This document shows, one piece after another, positions 1 to 8,096 of a stretch of 45,922 nucleotides of DNA. The notes below the pieces were generated by a model. The model made no database searches. It was given only the letters and a program-made list of their open reading frames with translations, and had not been told where the DNA came from. Positions within the stretch are counted from its first letter, which is position 1; every line of letters begins with the position of its first letter. The translations under genes were made by a program, and so were the position numbers. The DNA comes from Gammaproteobacteria bacterium (lineage in GTDB: Bacteria; Pseudomonadota; Gammaproteobacteria; Steroidobacterales; Steroidobacteraceae): assembly GCA_021323735.1 (NCBI GenBank), contig JAJPKM010000033.1:1-45922 (forward strand). Direction: 5' to 3'.

Positions 1-714
1 CTGGATGCAGCCGGTTTCACCTTCCCATCTGCAAGCGGCGAGTCGCTGGTTCTGGACTTCGACTTCCGCAACGACGTTCAAGCCTACTTCGCCACCCGCA
101 CCGGTGTACCGGTGGCGGGCGGCACACTGCAAACTGCCATCGACTTCAATAACGCCCATGCAGCTGAAGAAATGCCGTTCTTCAATCAGGACGTGTTTGA
201 TCAGGCAGAATCCCTTGCACCGGGACCCGACGATCCGCAGCCCGTATTCGGCGGCATGACTTACAACCAAGCGCTCGAGATCGATCGACTCGCGGGCGTC
301 AATGGTATCGATGCGGCGCTCAAGCAGTTTAATCTGGACGCAGTGGTTTCTGCGACCGACAACCCTGCCTGGGCGACTGATTTGCTCTACGGAGATCATT
401 TCATCTTCGGCACTTCCGGTCTCGCGGCACCGCCAGGGTATCCCGTCGTGCAGGTGCCGGCGGGCATCGTGTTCGGCGCGCCGCTCGGCATCAGCTTCTT
501 CGGCACGGCATTCAGCGAGCCCACATTGATCAAGCTGGCCTCCGGATTCGAGGCAGCCACCCAATTCCGCGCAAAGAATCTGCCGACTTTCGCGCCGACG
601 ACCCCGTCCAACAATATTCAAGGCACGACTCTGCACAAGCCTCACCGCGCCGCTCCGGCGGTGCCGGCGCCCGACGCGAACGATGCGGGCAAGAAGAAGG
701 CGAGGCACATGTAA
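1..714 (+). CDS. Amidase family protein, C-terminal part (5' end cut by window)
   Basis: The reading frame is open from base 1 and ends with TAA at 712-714, so about 237 residues of the C-terminal half are present. The segment with YGDHFIFGTSGLAAPPGYP, then VPAGIVFGAPLGISFFG, then SEPTLIKLASGFEAAT is the typical C-terminal end of amidase-signature enzymes, which hydrolyse amide bonds with a Ser-Ser-Lys triad. The triad would lie upstream of the window, so catalysis and substrate cannot be judged. The last 40 or so residues are Pro/Ala/Lys rich and look like an extension beyond the usual family end. A strong hairpin follows at 724-751. The family call is firm; the substrate is unknown. Confidence 0.88.
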   Translation: MDAAGFTFPSASGESLVLDFDFRNDVQAYFATRTGVPVAGGTLQTAIDFNNAHAAEEMPFFNQDVFDQAESLAPGPDDPQPVFGGMTYNQALEIDRLAGVNGIDAALKQFNLDAVVSATDNPAWATDLLYGDHFIFGTSGLAAPPGYPVVQVPAGIVFGAPLGISFFGTAFSEPTLIKLASGFEAATQFRAKNLPTFAPTTPSNNIQGTTLHKPHRAAPAVPAPDANDAGKKKARHM

Positions 715-723
715 TGGCTAATC

Positions 724-751
724 CGGCGCCGCCGATCTGTAGGCGGCGCCG
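724..751 (+). terminator. Terminator-like hairpin after amidase gene
   Basis: A perfect 10-bp inverted repeat (724-733 with 742-751, all G/C pairs) closes an 8-base loop, ten bases after the amidase stop codon. No T-run follows, so it is not a textbook intrinsic terminator. It could protect the mRNA 3' end or slow polymerase. Confidence 0.5.
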
Positions 752-808
752 ACCTCCGCGGACCGCAAGTCGCCGTTATCGCAGGCTCACGAAGCCGGGT
801 CATATCAC

Positions 809-1063
809 TTACGAACGGCGGGGCATCATTCGCTTCAAGAATTGGTCAAACAGCGGCACTGTAAAGGCGGTATCGCCGTGGTCCGGGCTATAGACCATGC
901 CCTTGGCAATGAGTGCGCTGCGCGCCGGCCCGAGCGAATTGACCTTTCGACCGAGTTCTACAGCAATGTCTCCCGATCGATGTGGTCCGGGGCCGAGAGT
1001 TGCCATGGCACGGAGATAGTTCTTTTCAGCCGGTGTTAATCGATCGAACCTTAGAAATATTAT
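809..1063 (-). pseudogene. Remnant of an AAA-family ATPase (C-terminal winged-helix part only)
   Basis: Reading the minus strand from about 1063, just after an in-frame stop at 1064-1066, to the TAA at 809-811 gives about 84 residues containing RFDRLTPAEKNYLRAMA, GPGPHRSGDIAVELG and GMVYSPDHGDTAFTVPLFD. As I recall the family, this matches the C-terminal winged-helix end of a class of bacterial AAA ATPases (DNA-binding ATPases with an N-terminal Walker A/B domain). The Walker motifs and the rest of the protein, several hundred residues, are absent, and AT-rich DNA lies where they should be. An ATG at 1004-1006 could start a 65-residue product, but homology continues upstream of it. I therefore read this as a truncated remnant of a lost gene. 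The identity comes from remembered family motifs and is not database-verified. Confidence 0.6.
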
Positions 1064-1073
1064 TCAATAATAT
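1057..1073. repeat. AT-only 17-bp perfect palindrome
   Basis: ATATTATT, then C, then AATAATAT. It stands out in GC-rich surroundings and lies exactly where the ATPase remnant loses its homology. It could be a foreign promoter or operator, or a scar of the event that deleted the gene's 5' part. Confidence 0.5.
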
Positions 1074-1253
1074 CAATAGTATACGTGACTACGTGCGAAA
1101 TTACGGTTCGGGGCTTCAATCCCGGCACCATTCTAAATCCTCGTCTCGGGGTCGCGCCCCCGCTTGCCAGGGCTGCCATGCGGACGCGTGGATGGGATTA
1201 ATTCCCCTGTCTCAGGCGTATGGCCTATATCGACGCATGACTCGAGGTGAGCG
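1064..1253. other. Non-coding stretch with AT-rich part and tRNA-3'-end-like fragment
   Basis: Apart from the palindrome, this stretch holds an AT-rich segment to about 1090, then at 1105-1130 the bases GGTTCGGGGCTTCAATCCCG followed by GCACCA. That resembles the T-arm and 3' end of a tRNA, but the T-loop is one base too long and no 5' acceptor strand or anticodon arm is visible, so it is not a tRNA gene. Such fragments are typical of integration sites, but no integrase is nearby. No gene is seen here. Confidence 0.25.
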
Positions 1254-1472
1254 ATGCCTGAATCTACCATCAGATTTCCCGTTGTATGTCCGAAGTGCGG
1301 GAGGGAGCAGCTGGGTGAATTGCCGATGGACGAAGTGGCGTGTGCCCTCTACAAGGGTTCCGACATCAGTCTGGTAGCCACTTGCCACGACGTAATTTGG
1401 ACCGCAACCGAACCGGAGGTACAGCAGATCAACGAGTACCTGGTTGTCCTCATGGGCGACTCGGGCGTGTAA
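1254..1472 (+). CDS. Small Cys-containing protein of unknown function (72 aa)
   Basis: The ATG at 1254 follows a strong Shine-Dalgarno GAGGTGA at 1244-1250, although only three bases separate them. The product has CPKCG near residue 12, a further Cys near residue 31 and an ATCHD motif near residue 43, then a Trp-rich segment ending QQINEYL. The four Cys plus His could bind one zinc or the fold could be a minimal zinc ribbon. Similar short proteins with a CPxCG start and a SCHD-x-W motif exist as hypothetical proteins. The gene stands alone. The opposite-strand frames look like shadows. Function not known. Confidence 0.6.
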   Translation: MPESTIRFPVVCPKCGREQLGELPMDEVACALYKGSDISLVATCHDVIWTATEPEVQQINEYLVVLMGDSGV

Positions 1473-1630
1473 TTCAATTTCAATAACTTTCCATCGGCTG
1501 GCCCTTCCGAAAACGATTGACAATCCCATCGTGCATCCCCCGAGACCTCCGACTTGGATGCCCGCGGCTGTATATAAACTTCGAGACGGATACTTGGTAT
1601 TAGAAGCACTTGCTCGAATGATCGTTTCAC

Positions 1631-3070
1631 CTAGATCCCCGTCGGTACCTCAGTCTTGTGCCGGCTCACGGCTGCCCCGTCCTGAGGCCGCAAGCGAGCG
1701 AACACCGTCGTGGATGCGATGGTGAGGACGGCCAGGCAAAGAAGAGCCAAGTGGACTCCATGAATCATCTGCGGTTCGGTGGCGTGCAGGCGGTCAGGGA
1801 TGAATAGTGCGGCGGCGAGCGAGGCGGTGGCGATGCCGAAACTGACGGCCAGCTGCTGGACGGTACTGGCAATGGTGCTCGCGCCACTGGCTTCATGCTC
1901 GCCTACGTCAGCGTAAGCCAGCGTGTTCATGCTGGTGTACTGCAGCGAGGTGAGGAATCCATACGCGAAGGCCATCACCACGATCAGCCACACGGGAGTT
2001 GCAAGGTCGATCGTGGCGAACAGCATGATCATCGTACCGAGCATGAGGGTGTTGGCGATGAGCACGGTTCGGTAGCCGAATCGCTTGAGGATCATCGGCA
2101 TGGTCAACTTCAGGCTCATGGCGGCGAAGGCCTGCGGCATGATGAGGAGGCCGGACTGGATGGCTGAGAACCCTAAGCCGACTTGATACAGCAGCGGCAG
2201 CAGAAAGGGGATTCCGCCTATGCCTAACCGCGTGAACAAATTGCCGTTGACCGCGACGCGGAAGGTACGGATGGCGAGCAGTTTCAGTCGCAGCAACGGG
2301 TGCGGAGTGCGTCTGGTGTGCAGCCCGTAGGCTGCGAGCAAGGCCGCGGAGATCGCCAGCAAGCCGAACATCTCGCGCCCGCTCAAGGTGGTTTCGCCGA
2401 ACACCTCGAGCACGTAGTAGAGCAGCGAGATACCGGCGCCGAACAAAACCAGTCCGACGACGTCCAGGCGATAGTTGCGCTTCTCGCGATAATTCGGCAG
2501 GTGCCGGTAAACCAGTACCAAGCCGCCCAGGCCGATCGGAATATTGACGAAGAAAATCACGCTCCAGTGAAAATAGCCGATGATGGCGCCGCCGATGACC
2601 GGCCCCAGCATGGGCCCCACCAGGCCGGGAATGGCCACGAAGCTCATGGCGTTGATCAGTTCGGATTTGGCAAAGGTGCGTATCATGGTGATGCGCCCGA
2701 CGGGAAGCATCATCGCGCCGCCGCCGCCCTGCAGAATCCTAAAGGCCACGAGCCAGTGGATGTCGTTGGATATGCCGCAGAGGAGCGAGCCCAAGGTAAA
2801 GATGCCGATCGCCGAGGCGAACACGCGGCGTGTGCCGAAGCGGTTGGCCATCCAGCCGCTGATCGGGATAAAGACGGCCAAACTCAAGGTGTAGCTGGCA
2901 AGAACCGCTTTCATGCTCAAAGGCGGCACGTTGAGCGCATGCGCGATCGCGGGCACGGCCGTGTTGAGAATGGTCGTGTCCAAGGATTCCATGAAGAATC
3001 CCACCGCCACCAGCCAGGGCAACAGCCGTTTGGCGGTAGCCGTCGGGGCGATGTCGTCGGCACTCCGCAT
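1631..3070 (-). CDS. mdtD: DHA2-type MFS drug exporter, MdtD-like
   Basis: At 479 residues it matches the 14-helix DHA2 (EmrB/QacA) branch of the major facilitator superfamily, proton-driven exporters in the inner membrane. The N-terminus contains GFFMESLDTTILNTAVPAIA, which resembles helix 1 of E. coli MdtD (motif D1). Motif A is GWMANRFGTRRVF near residue 75, and the helix-5 motif C is GPMLGPVIGG near residue 155. No membrane-fusion partner is adjacent. The ATG at 3068-3070 has only a weak AGG upstream. An inverted repeat at 3081-3150 between this gene and pgm may be its control site. Substrate unknown. Confidence 0.88.
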   Translation of the reverse strand: MRSADDIAPTATAKRLLPWLVAVGFFMESLDTTILNTAVPAIAHALNVPPLSMKAVLASYTLSLAVFIPISGWMANRFGTRRVFASAIGIFTLGSLLCGISNDIHWLVAFRILQGGGGAMMLPVGRITMIRTFAKSELINAMSFVAIPGLVGPMLGPVIGGAIIGYFHWSVIFFVNIPIGLGGLVLVYRHLPNYREKRNYRLDVVGLVLFGAGISLLYYVLEVFGETTLSGREMFGLLAISAALLAAYGLHTRRTPHPLLRLKLLAIRTFRVAVNGNLFTRLGIGGIPFLLPLLYQVGLGFSAIQSGLLIMPQAFAAMSLKLTMPMILKRFGYRTVLIANTLMLGTMIMLFATIDLATPVWLIVVMAFAYGFLTSLQYTSMNTLAYADVGEHEASGASTIASTVQQLAVSFGIATASLAAALFIPDRLHATEPQMIHGVHLALLCLAVLTIASTTVFARLRPQDGAAVSRHKTEVPTGI

Positions 3071-3080
3071 TGAGGACCTA

Positions 3081-3150
3081 GCCTGAACTATTCATGAAGC
3101 AAAGGAAATCTCGCGCCTGAACACACCGATGGTTCCATGAATGGTTCGGC
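3081..3150. promoter_or_regulatory. Long-spaced inverted repeat upstream of the MFS gene
   Basis: The arm at 3081-3096 (GCCTGAACTATTCATG) is the reverse complement of 3136-3150 except for one inserted T and one mismatch. The arms are 39 bases apart, in the 92-base gap between the pgm stop and the MFS start. This may be a two-half-site operator for the exporter or a loose stem-loop at the end of the pgm transcript. Confidence 0.4.
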
Positions 3151-3162
3151 CAGAGGTGGCCC

Positions 3163-4812
3163 TCAAACGTCCGCGAGCGCCGCATCCACGATGGTCTGCG
3201 CCTCGGCAGTCAGCCGCCGCAAATGGGCTTCGTCATGAAAACTTTCGGCGTAAAGCTTGTAGATGTTTTCGGTGCCCGAAGGTCGCGCGGCAAACCAGCC
3301 GCCGCGCGAGATGACCTTGACACCGCCGATCGGCGCGTCATTGCCGGGTGCGCGAGTCAGGATCTGTTCGATCGGCTCTCCGGCGAGATCCCGGCTGTGG
3401 ACCTGCTGCCCGTCGAGCCTGGCGAGCTTGGCCTTTTGCGCGGGGTTGGCCGGAGCGTCGATTCGGTCGGCAAAGGAGGCGCCGAGCTCCTGCATGAGCG
3501 CGCGATATTGTTCGCCCGGATCGTGCCCGGTGCGTGCCGTGATTTCGGCCGACAGCAGCGCCGGCACGATGCCGTCCTTATCGGTCGTCCATACCCCTCC
3601 GTCGATACGGCTGAAAGAGGCGCCGGCGCTTTCCTCCCCGCCGAAGCCGAGCTTCCCATTCATCAGACCGTCGGCGAACCACTTGAAGCCCACCGGGACT
3701 TCGTACACGGAGCGCTTCAGTCGCTTGCCCACCCGATCGATCATGGCGCTGCTCACCACCGATTTGCCGACCGCGGCATCCGCGCGCCAACCGCTGCGAT
3801 GGCTGAATAAATAATCGATCGCCGCGGACATATAGTGGTTGGCCGGCATCAAGCCGCTGCTCCGGGAGACGATTCCATGACGGTCGTGGTCGGTATCGCA
3901 GGCAAAGGCGATATCGTAGTCGTTCTTGAGCCCGATCAGCCGCTGCATGGCATAGGACGAGGAGGGATCCATGCGGATTTTTCCGTCCCAATCGAGCGTC
4001 ATGAAACGAAAGGTGGGGTCGATCTGCGCGTTCACCACGGTCAGATCGAGGCGATAGTGCTCGGCGATGCGCGGCCAATAGCGCACGCCGGCGCCGCCCA
4101 GAGGATCGACGCCCATGCGGATCCCGGAACCGCGGATGACATCCATGTCCAAAATGGCGCCGAGTTCGCTCACATAGCCCTGCAAAAAGTCATGCGCATG
4201 CGTGGTTGCGGCGCGCCGCGCCTGCTTAAGCGGAATCCGCTTGATGCCGTCGCCTGCCTGGAGCAGGTCGTTGGCCCGGTTCTCGATCCACTGAGTGACG
4301 TTGCTGTCCGCAGGTCCGCCGTTCGTCGGGTTGTACTTGAAGCCGCCGTTGTCGGGGGGATTGTGCGAGGGGGTAATGACGATGCCGTCGGCCAATCCGC
4401 CGGTGCGGCCGCGGTTGTAATTGAGGATGGCGTGTGAAATCGCGGGAGTCGGCGTGTATTCGTCATCCTTCGCAATCATGAGCGAAACGCCATGGGCGGC
4501 CAGCACCTCGAGCGCGCTGGCGAAAGCCGGTGCCGACAGAGCGTGGGTGTCGAACCCCATGAACAGCGGCCCGTCGATGCCTTGCCTCTCGCGGTATTCG
4601 CAGATTGCCTGGCTGATGGCGAGCACATGCGCTTCGTTGAAGCCGATATCGAAGGAACTGCCGCGGTGACCGGACGTGCCGAAGGAAACCCGCTGCGAAG
4701 GGATAGACGGGTCGGGGCGCTCGCTGTAGTACGCGGTAATGAGCCGCGGAACATCGACCAGCACTGACGCGGGCGCAGCCTGACCGGCCAGTGGGTGAAC
4801 TCTGGCGCTCAA
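3163..4812 (-). CDS. pgm: Phosphoglucomutase (alpha-D-glucose phosphate-specific)
   Basis: Interconverts glucose 1-phosphate and glucose 6-phosphate. The phosphoserine loop is TPSHNP with Ser149 (E. coli Pgm uses Ser146), the metal-binding loop is DTDHDRHG, and the sugar-binding loop is GGEESAGAS. I chose a TTG start at 4810-4812: it gives 549 residues (E. coli 546) and its TTGA overlaps the tal stop codon by four bases, implying translational coupling. The same frame is open further upstream to 5124, but that part lies within tal and does not read like Pgm. It is the last gene of the zwf-HAD-tal-pgm operon and links the pentose-phosphate branch to glycogen or envelope sugar nucleotides. Confidence 0.94.
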   Translation of the reverse strand: MSARVHPLAGQAAPASVLVDVPRLITAYYSERPDPSIPSQRVSFGTSGHRGSSFDIGFNEAHVLAISQAICEYRERQGIDGPLFMGFDTHALSAPAFASALEVLAAHGVSLMIAKDDEYTPTPAISHAILNYNRGRTGGLADGIVITPSHNPPDNGGFKYNPTNGGPADSNVTQWIENRANDLLQAGDGIKRIPLKQARRAATTHAHDFLQGYVSELGAILDMDVIRGSGIRMGVDPLGGAGVRYWPRIAEHYRLDLTVVNAQIDPTFRFMTLDWDGKIRMDPSSSYAMQRLIGLKNDYDIAFACDTDHDRHGIVSRSSGLMPANHYMSAAIDYLFSHRSGWRADAAVGKSVVSSAMIDRVGKRLKRSVYEVPVGFKWFADGLMNGKLGFGGEESAGASFSRIDGGVWTTDKDGIVPALLSAEITARTGHDPGEQYRALMQELGASFADRIDAPANPAQKAKLARLDGQQVHSRDLAGEPIEQILTRAPGNDAPIGGVKVISRGGWFAARPSGTENIYKLYAESFHDEAHLRRLTAEAQTIVDAALADV

Positions 4813-5891
4813 GTGGTGGCCAGGGCCGCGCTCTTGTCCCGGATGCGCTGCATGAGTTCCGTCCATGATTTGACGAAGGAGGCCGCGCCCTCGACCTGCA
4901 GCTGCGTTGCCAGCGCACCGACGTCGATTCCGGCGCGCGCGAAACGCGCCAGTACTTCCTCGGCGTCGCCGCCATCTTTGGACATGACGCCCTTTGGGTT
5001 GCCGCCGGCCGCGAAGGCCAGCAGGGTTTTCTCGGGCATGGTATCGATGGTGTCGGGTGCCGCCAGTGCCTCGACGTACAATCCAGGCGGTGCCTTTGGA
5101 TCCTTGGTGCCGGTACTGGCCCACAGCATGCGCTGCTTGCGCGCGCCCTTGGCTTCCAGATCCTTCCAGCGCGCGCCGCCGATCAACTCGCAGTGCGCGC
5201 GGTAGGTGCGCTGCATGATGGCCACTCCTAAGCGGTTGCTGAGCTCCGGCGGCACCTTGTCGGCCACCGCGCGATCCCAGCGGCTGACGAAAACGGAGGC
5301 GACGGAATTGATTTTCGGGTCAAGACCGGCCGTGATGCGCCGCTCGATGGCGCGCATATAGGCATCGGCGACCTTCAAATATTGTTCGCGCGAGAATAGC
5401 AAAGTGACGTTGACGGGGACGCCGGCAAAAATCGCCGCCTCGATCGCCGGCACGCCGGCCGGGGTACCGGGAATCTTGACGTAAAGATTCGGCCGGTTGG
5501 CCTGTTTGTGAATGCGCAACGCCGCATCCACGGTGCCCTGGGTGTCATTTGCCAGCAGCGGCGAGACTTCCATCGAGACCCAGCCGTCGATGCCTTTCGT
5601 GCGGTCGAATTCCGGCTTGAACAGGTCGGCGGCGCGGCGCAGATCCTCGAGCGCCAACTCCACGAACAGGTCCTCGCCCGACGCTCCGGCCTCGGCCTTT
5701 TGCCGAATGCCCTTGTCGTAGGCCGCGGTTTTACCGATGGCTTCGTCGAAAATGGTGGGATTGGAAGTCAGGCCGGTGACGGAATATTGATCGATGTAGC
5801 GGCGCAAGGTGCCGTCGTCGAGAATTTCCCGGGTGATATTGTCGAGCCAGAGGCTTTGACCCAGGTCATGCAGGGCTTTCGTCGTACTCAT
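4809..5891 (-). CDS. tal: Transaldolase
   Basis: Transfers a dihydroxyacetone unit from sedoheptulose 7-phosphate to glyceraldehyde 3-phosphate in the non-oxidative pentose phosphate pathway. At 360 residues it is of the longer TAL subfamily. SVTGLTSNPTIFDEAI (residues 37-52) and the Schiff-base motif NLYVKIPGT with Lys139 are present. It starts with ATG at 5889-5891, whose ATGA overlaps the stop of the upstream HAD gene, and its TGA overlaps the TTG start of pgm. Both junctions imply coupled translation. Confidence 0.94.
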   Translation of the reverse strand: MSTTKALHDLGQSLWLDNITREILDDGTLRRYIDQYSVTGLTSNPTIFDEAIGKTAAYDKGIRQKAEAGASGEDLFVELALEDLRRAADLFKPEFDRTKGIDGWVSMEVSPLLANDTQGTVDAALRIHKQANRPNLYVKIPGTPAGVPAIEAAIFAGVPVNVTLLFSREQYLKVADAYMRAIERRITAGLDPKINSVASVFVSRWDRAVADKVPPELSNRLGVAIMQRTYRAHCELIGGARWKDLEAKGARKQRMLWASTGTKDPKAPPGLYVEALAAPDTIDTMPEKTLLAFAAGGNPKGVMSKDGGDAEEVLARFARAGIDVGALATQLQVEGAASFVKSWTELMQRIRDKSAALATT

Positions 5892-6562
5892 GGTCGCACC
5901 TCGAAGTCGGTAACATTGTGGTTGAGAAGATCCCCGATGCGCTCGATCGTCAGATCCGGCGCCGGTTGTGCTGCTTTGGACTCTGCCGCCAAGGCATAGT
6001 GCCCCTGACGCACGAAAACCGTCGTCAGCCTCGCCCCCAGTACCTTTTTCATGGCGGCGAGAAGATGGGCCTTGTCATCGACCATCACATAATGGCGCGC
6101 CGGGTAGCGCCGCTGCATATGATCCAGCACCTGTTCCTTGTGCAGGTATATCAAGACGCGGCCGTCGGTGGCCGCCCATATGCCGGCACGGTGAATTTTT
6201 CGCGGCTGGAACACGATGTCGCCGTCCGACAGCACGACCGGTAATGCAAAGGTGCTCACATGGGCGATGGCATCGAGTGCTTGGGGAAACAAACGGCTTG
6301 CAAACGGGTATTCGAGTAGGAAGTCCGACATCTCGAGCAGTTGCGGATGGTCATCGAGGCCGCTGCGGAAATCCTGCAGGGCGCCCAGGTAGTCGGCCAG
6401 TCCGAGCGCCTCGCGCCGCCGGGCGAAAATCTCCCAGTAACGGGCGCGTTCGGCTGCGCCGAACGAACTCTCCAGACGATCGCCGAGGTCCTGCGCGAAA
6501 CCATCGTTGTCCAGCAGTGTGTTGTCGACATCCAGTAAAAATATCACTCGGTCCGTCAGCAC
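5888..6562 (-). CDS. HAD-superfamily phosphatase of unknown substrate
   Basis: A haloacid dehalogenase-type hydrolase of about 224 residues. Motif I is LLDVDNTLLD with Asp11 and Asp13 as nucleophile and acid/base, motif II is VVLSDGD, and motif IV is VMVDDKAHLL. The start is uncertain: I chose GTG at 6560-6562, which places motif I at the usual distance from the N-terminus and overlaps the zwf stop by seven bases. The frame stays open to 6703 inside zwf. Its stop overlaps the tal start (ATGA). Its place between zwf and tal suggests it acts on a sugar phosphate, perhaps a damaged or overflow intermediate such as a phosphogluconate. That substrate is inference. Confidence 0.85.
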   Translation of the reverse strand: MLTDRVIFLLDVDNTLLDNDGFAQDLGDRLESSFGAAERARYWEIFARRREALGLADYLGALQDFRSGLDDHPQLLEMSDFLLEYPFASRLFPQALDAIAHVSTFALPVVLSDGDIVFQPRKIHRAGIWAATDGRVLIYLHKEQVLDHMQRRYPARHYVMVDDKAHLLAAMKKVLGARLTTVFVRQGHYALAAESKAAQPAPDLTIERIGDLLNHNVTDFEVRP

Positions 6563-7947
6563 GGTGAGGATCTCTCGACCTGGGGATCGTGCCAAGTCTC
6601 TCCGCCATCGACGATCTTTGCGGCCGCATCCGGTCCCCACGTGCCCGGTTCGTAAGGGATCACCGGTAGCCCTCCGGCCAGGATCGGGTCGACCACTCGC
6701 CAAGCCGCTTCCACCGTCTCATCCTGCGTGAACAATGAGGTGTCGCCGCGCACGGCGTCCCCCAGCAATCGCTCATAGGGGGATTTCTCGGACTGCGAGT
6801 TGTGCCGCGCGATCAATTCCACCGGTTCGCCCCGCATGTCCTCGCCGTTGAGCTTGGCCAGGGCACCTTCGCCGATGACCACTTCGGGGCTCAAGCGCAA
6901 GCGGAAATAGTTCGAGGGCATGGCATCGCTGGGATCGAAGATCGCCAACGGCGGCCGCCTGAGCGTCACCCGCACCTCGGTGGCCGTGATCGGCAGGTTC
7001 TTGCCGGCGCGTATATAAAACGGCACGTCCGCCCAGCGCCACGTATCGATACGCAACCGCAGCGCGGCGAAGGTCTCGATCTGCGAATCCTTGGCGACGC
7101 CGCTCTCATCCCGATAGCCGCGAAATTGTCCGCGTACCACTTCCTTCGGATCGAGCGGACGCATTGCCCGGAATATGCGCAGCTTCTCAGCCTGCATGGT
7201 CTTCGAATCGTGACCCGCCGGCGCATCCATGGCCAGCAAGGTCACCACCTGCAGCAAATGGTTCTGCACCACATCGCGGATCGTACCCACCTCTTCGTAG
7301 AACGCGCCGCGGCCCTGCACGCCGAAACTCTCGGCCATGGTGATCTGGATGTCGCGGATATATTCCCGGTTCCAAATGGGTTCGAGGAAGGTGTTGGCAA
7401 AGCGAAAGTACAGTAAATTCTGCACCGCTTCCTTGCCCAGGTAGTGATCGATGCGAAAGATGGAGGATTCCTCGAACACTTCGTGCAGCGTCCGATCGAG
7501 CGCCTGCGCGCTCGCCAGATCCCGGCCGAAGGGCTTCTCGACGATGAGTCGCGCATTCGTCGCGCAACCGCACTGTTGCAGCCCGCGCACCACACTGGAG
7601 AACATGCTGGGCGGGATGGCGAGGTAGTAGATAGGGCTTTTTGCGAGCCCGAGAGCAGTCTTCAGTTGGACGAAGGTCGCAGGATCGGCGTAGTCCCCGT
7701 CGACATAGCGAAGCAGCGCGGAGAGCTTGGCAAAGCAGGCCTCCTCGAAATCGCCGTTGTGTTCGATGCTGTCGCGCGCGCGCGCTTTGAGCCTGTCCAA
7801 ATCCCAGCCGGCGCGCGCCATGCCGATGATGGGGATGTGGAAGCCGCCCCGGTGCACCATGGCGTACAACGCGGGAAAGATCTTCTTGTATGCCAGATCT
7901 CCGGTGGCGCCGAAGAACACGAAGGCATCGGATTCCATCTTGACCAT
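6556..7947 (-). CDS. zwf: Glucose-6-phosphate 1-dehydrogenase
   Basis: Oxidises glucose 6-phosphate to 6-phosphogluconolactone and makes NADPH, the entry step of the oxidative pentose phosphate and Entner-Doudoroff routes. The nucleotide-binding motif GATGDLA is at residues 13-19, EKPFG at 137-141, and the active-site signature RIDHYLGKE at 165-173. I chose ATG at 7945-7947 because GAGGA lies nine bases upstream; an in-frame start ten codons earlier has no such site. Length 463 is slightly short of the usual 480-500. It is the first gene of the operon zwf-HAD-tal-pgm. No pgl, gnd, edd or eda is in the window. Confidence 0.95.
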   Translation of the reverse strand: MVKMESDAFVFFGATGDLAYKKIFPALYAMVHRGGFHIPIIGMARAGWDLDRLKARARDSIEHNGDFEEACFAKLSALLRYVDGDYADPATFVQLKTALGLAKSPIYYLAIPPSMFSSVVRGLQQCGCATNARLIVEKPFGRDLASAQALDRTLHEVFEESSIFRIDHYLGKEAVQNLLYFRFANTFLEPIWNREYIRDIQITMAESFGVQGRGAFYEEVGTIRDVVQNHLLQVVTLLAMDAPAGHDSKTMQAEKLRIFRAMRPLDPKEVVRGQFRGYRDESGVAKDSQIETFAALRLRIDTWRWADVPFYIRAGKNLPITATEVRVTLRRPPLAIFDPSDAMPSNYFRLRLSPEVVIGEGALAKLNGEDMRGEPVELIARHNSQSEKSPYERLLGDAVRGDTSLFTQDETVEAAWRVVDPILAGGLPVIPYEPGTWGPDAAAKIVDGGETWHDPQVERSSPC

Positions 7948-8096
7948 TAGCGTTATTCCTCGAGATTCAAATTCCAAGTCCCGCTTCGGACGCGCCGCGC
8001 CCTTCGCTCACCTCTGCGGCGCCGCTGAAGGATACTACGCGCCAAAACGCGCAATCCTAAAACACGATGTCGGATCAATCCTACGCTACAATGACG

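Noticed and set aside
2300-3073. Open frame of about 257 codons antisense to the MFS exporter
   Set aside because: His/Gln/Gly/Asp-rich and without hydrophobic or motif structure, so a GC-rich shadow.
7948-8096. HexR-type operator in front of zwf
   Set aside because: No TGTARTWWTACA-like palindrome is visible; only TGACGTCA and two TAGGATTG copies on the minus strand, which do not fit that regulator.
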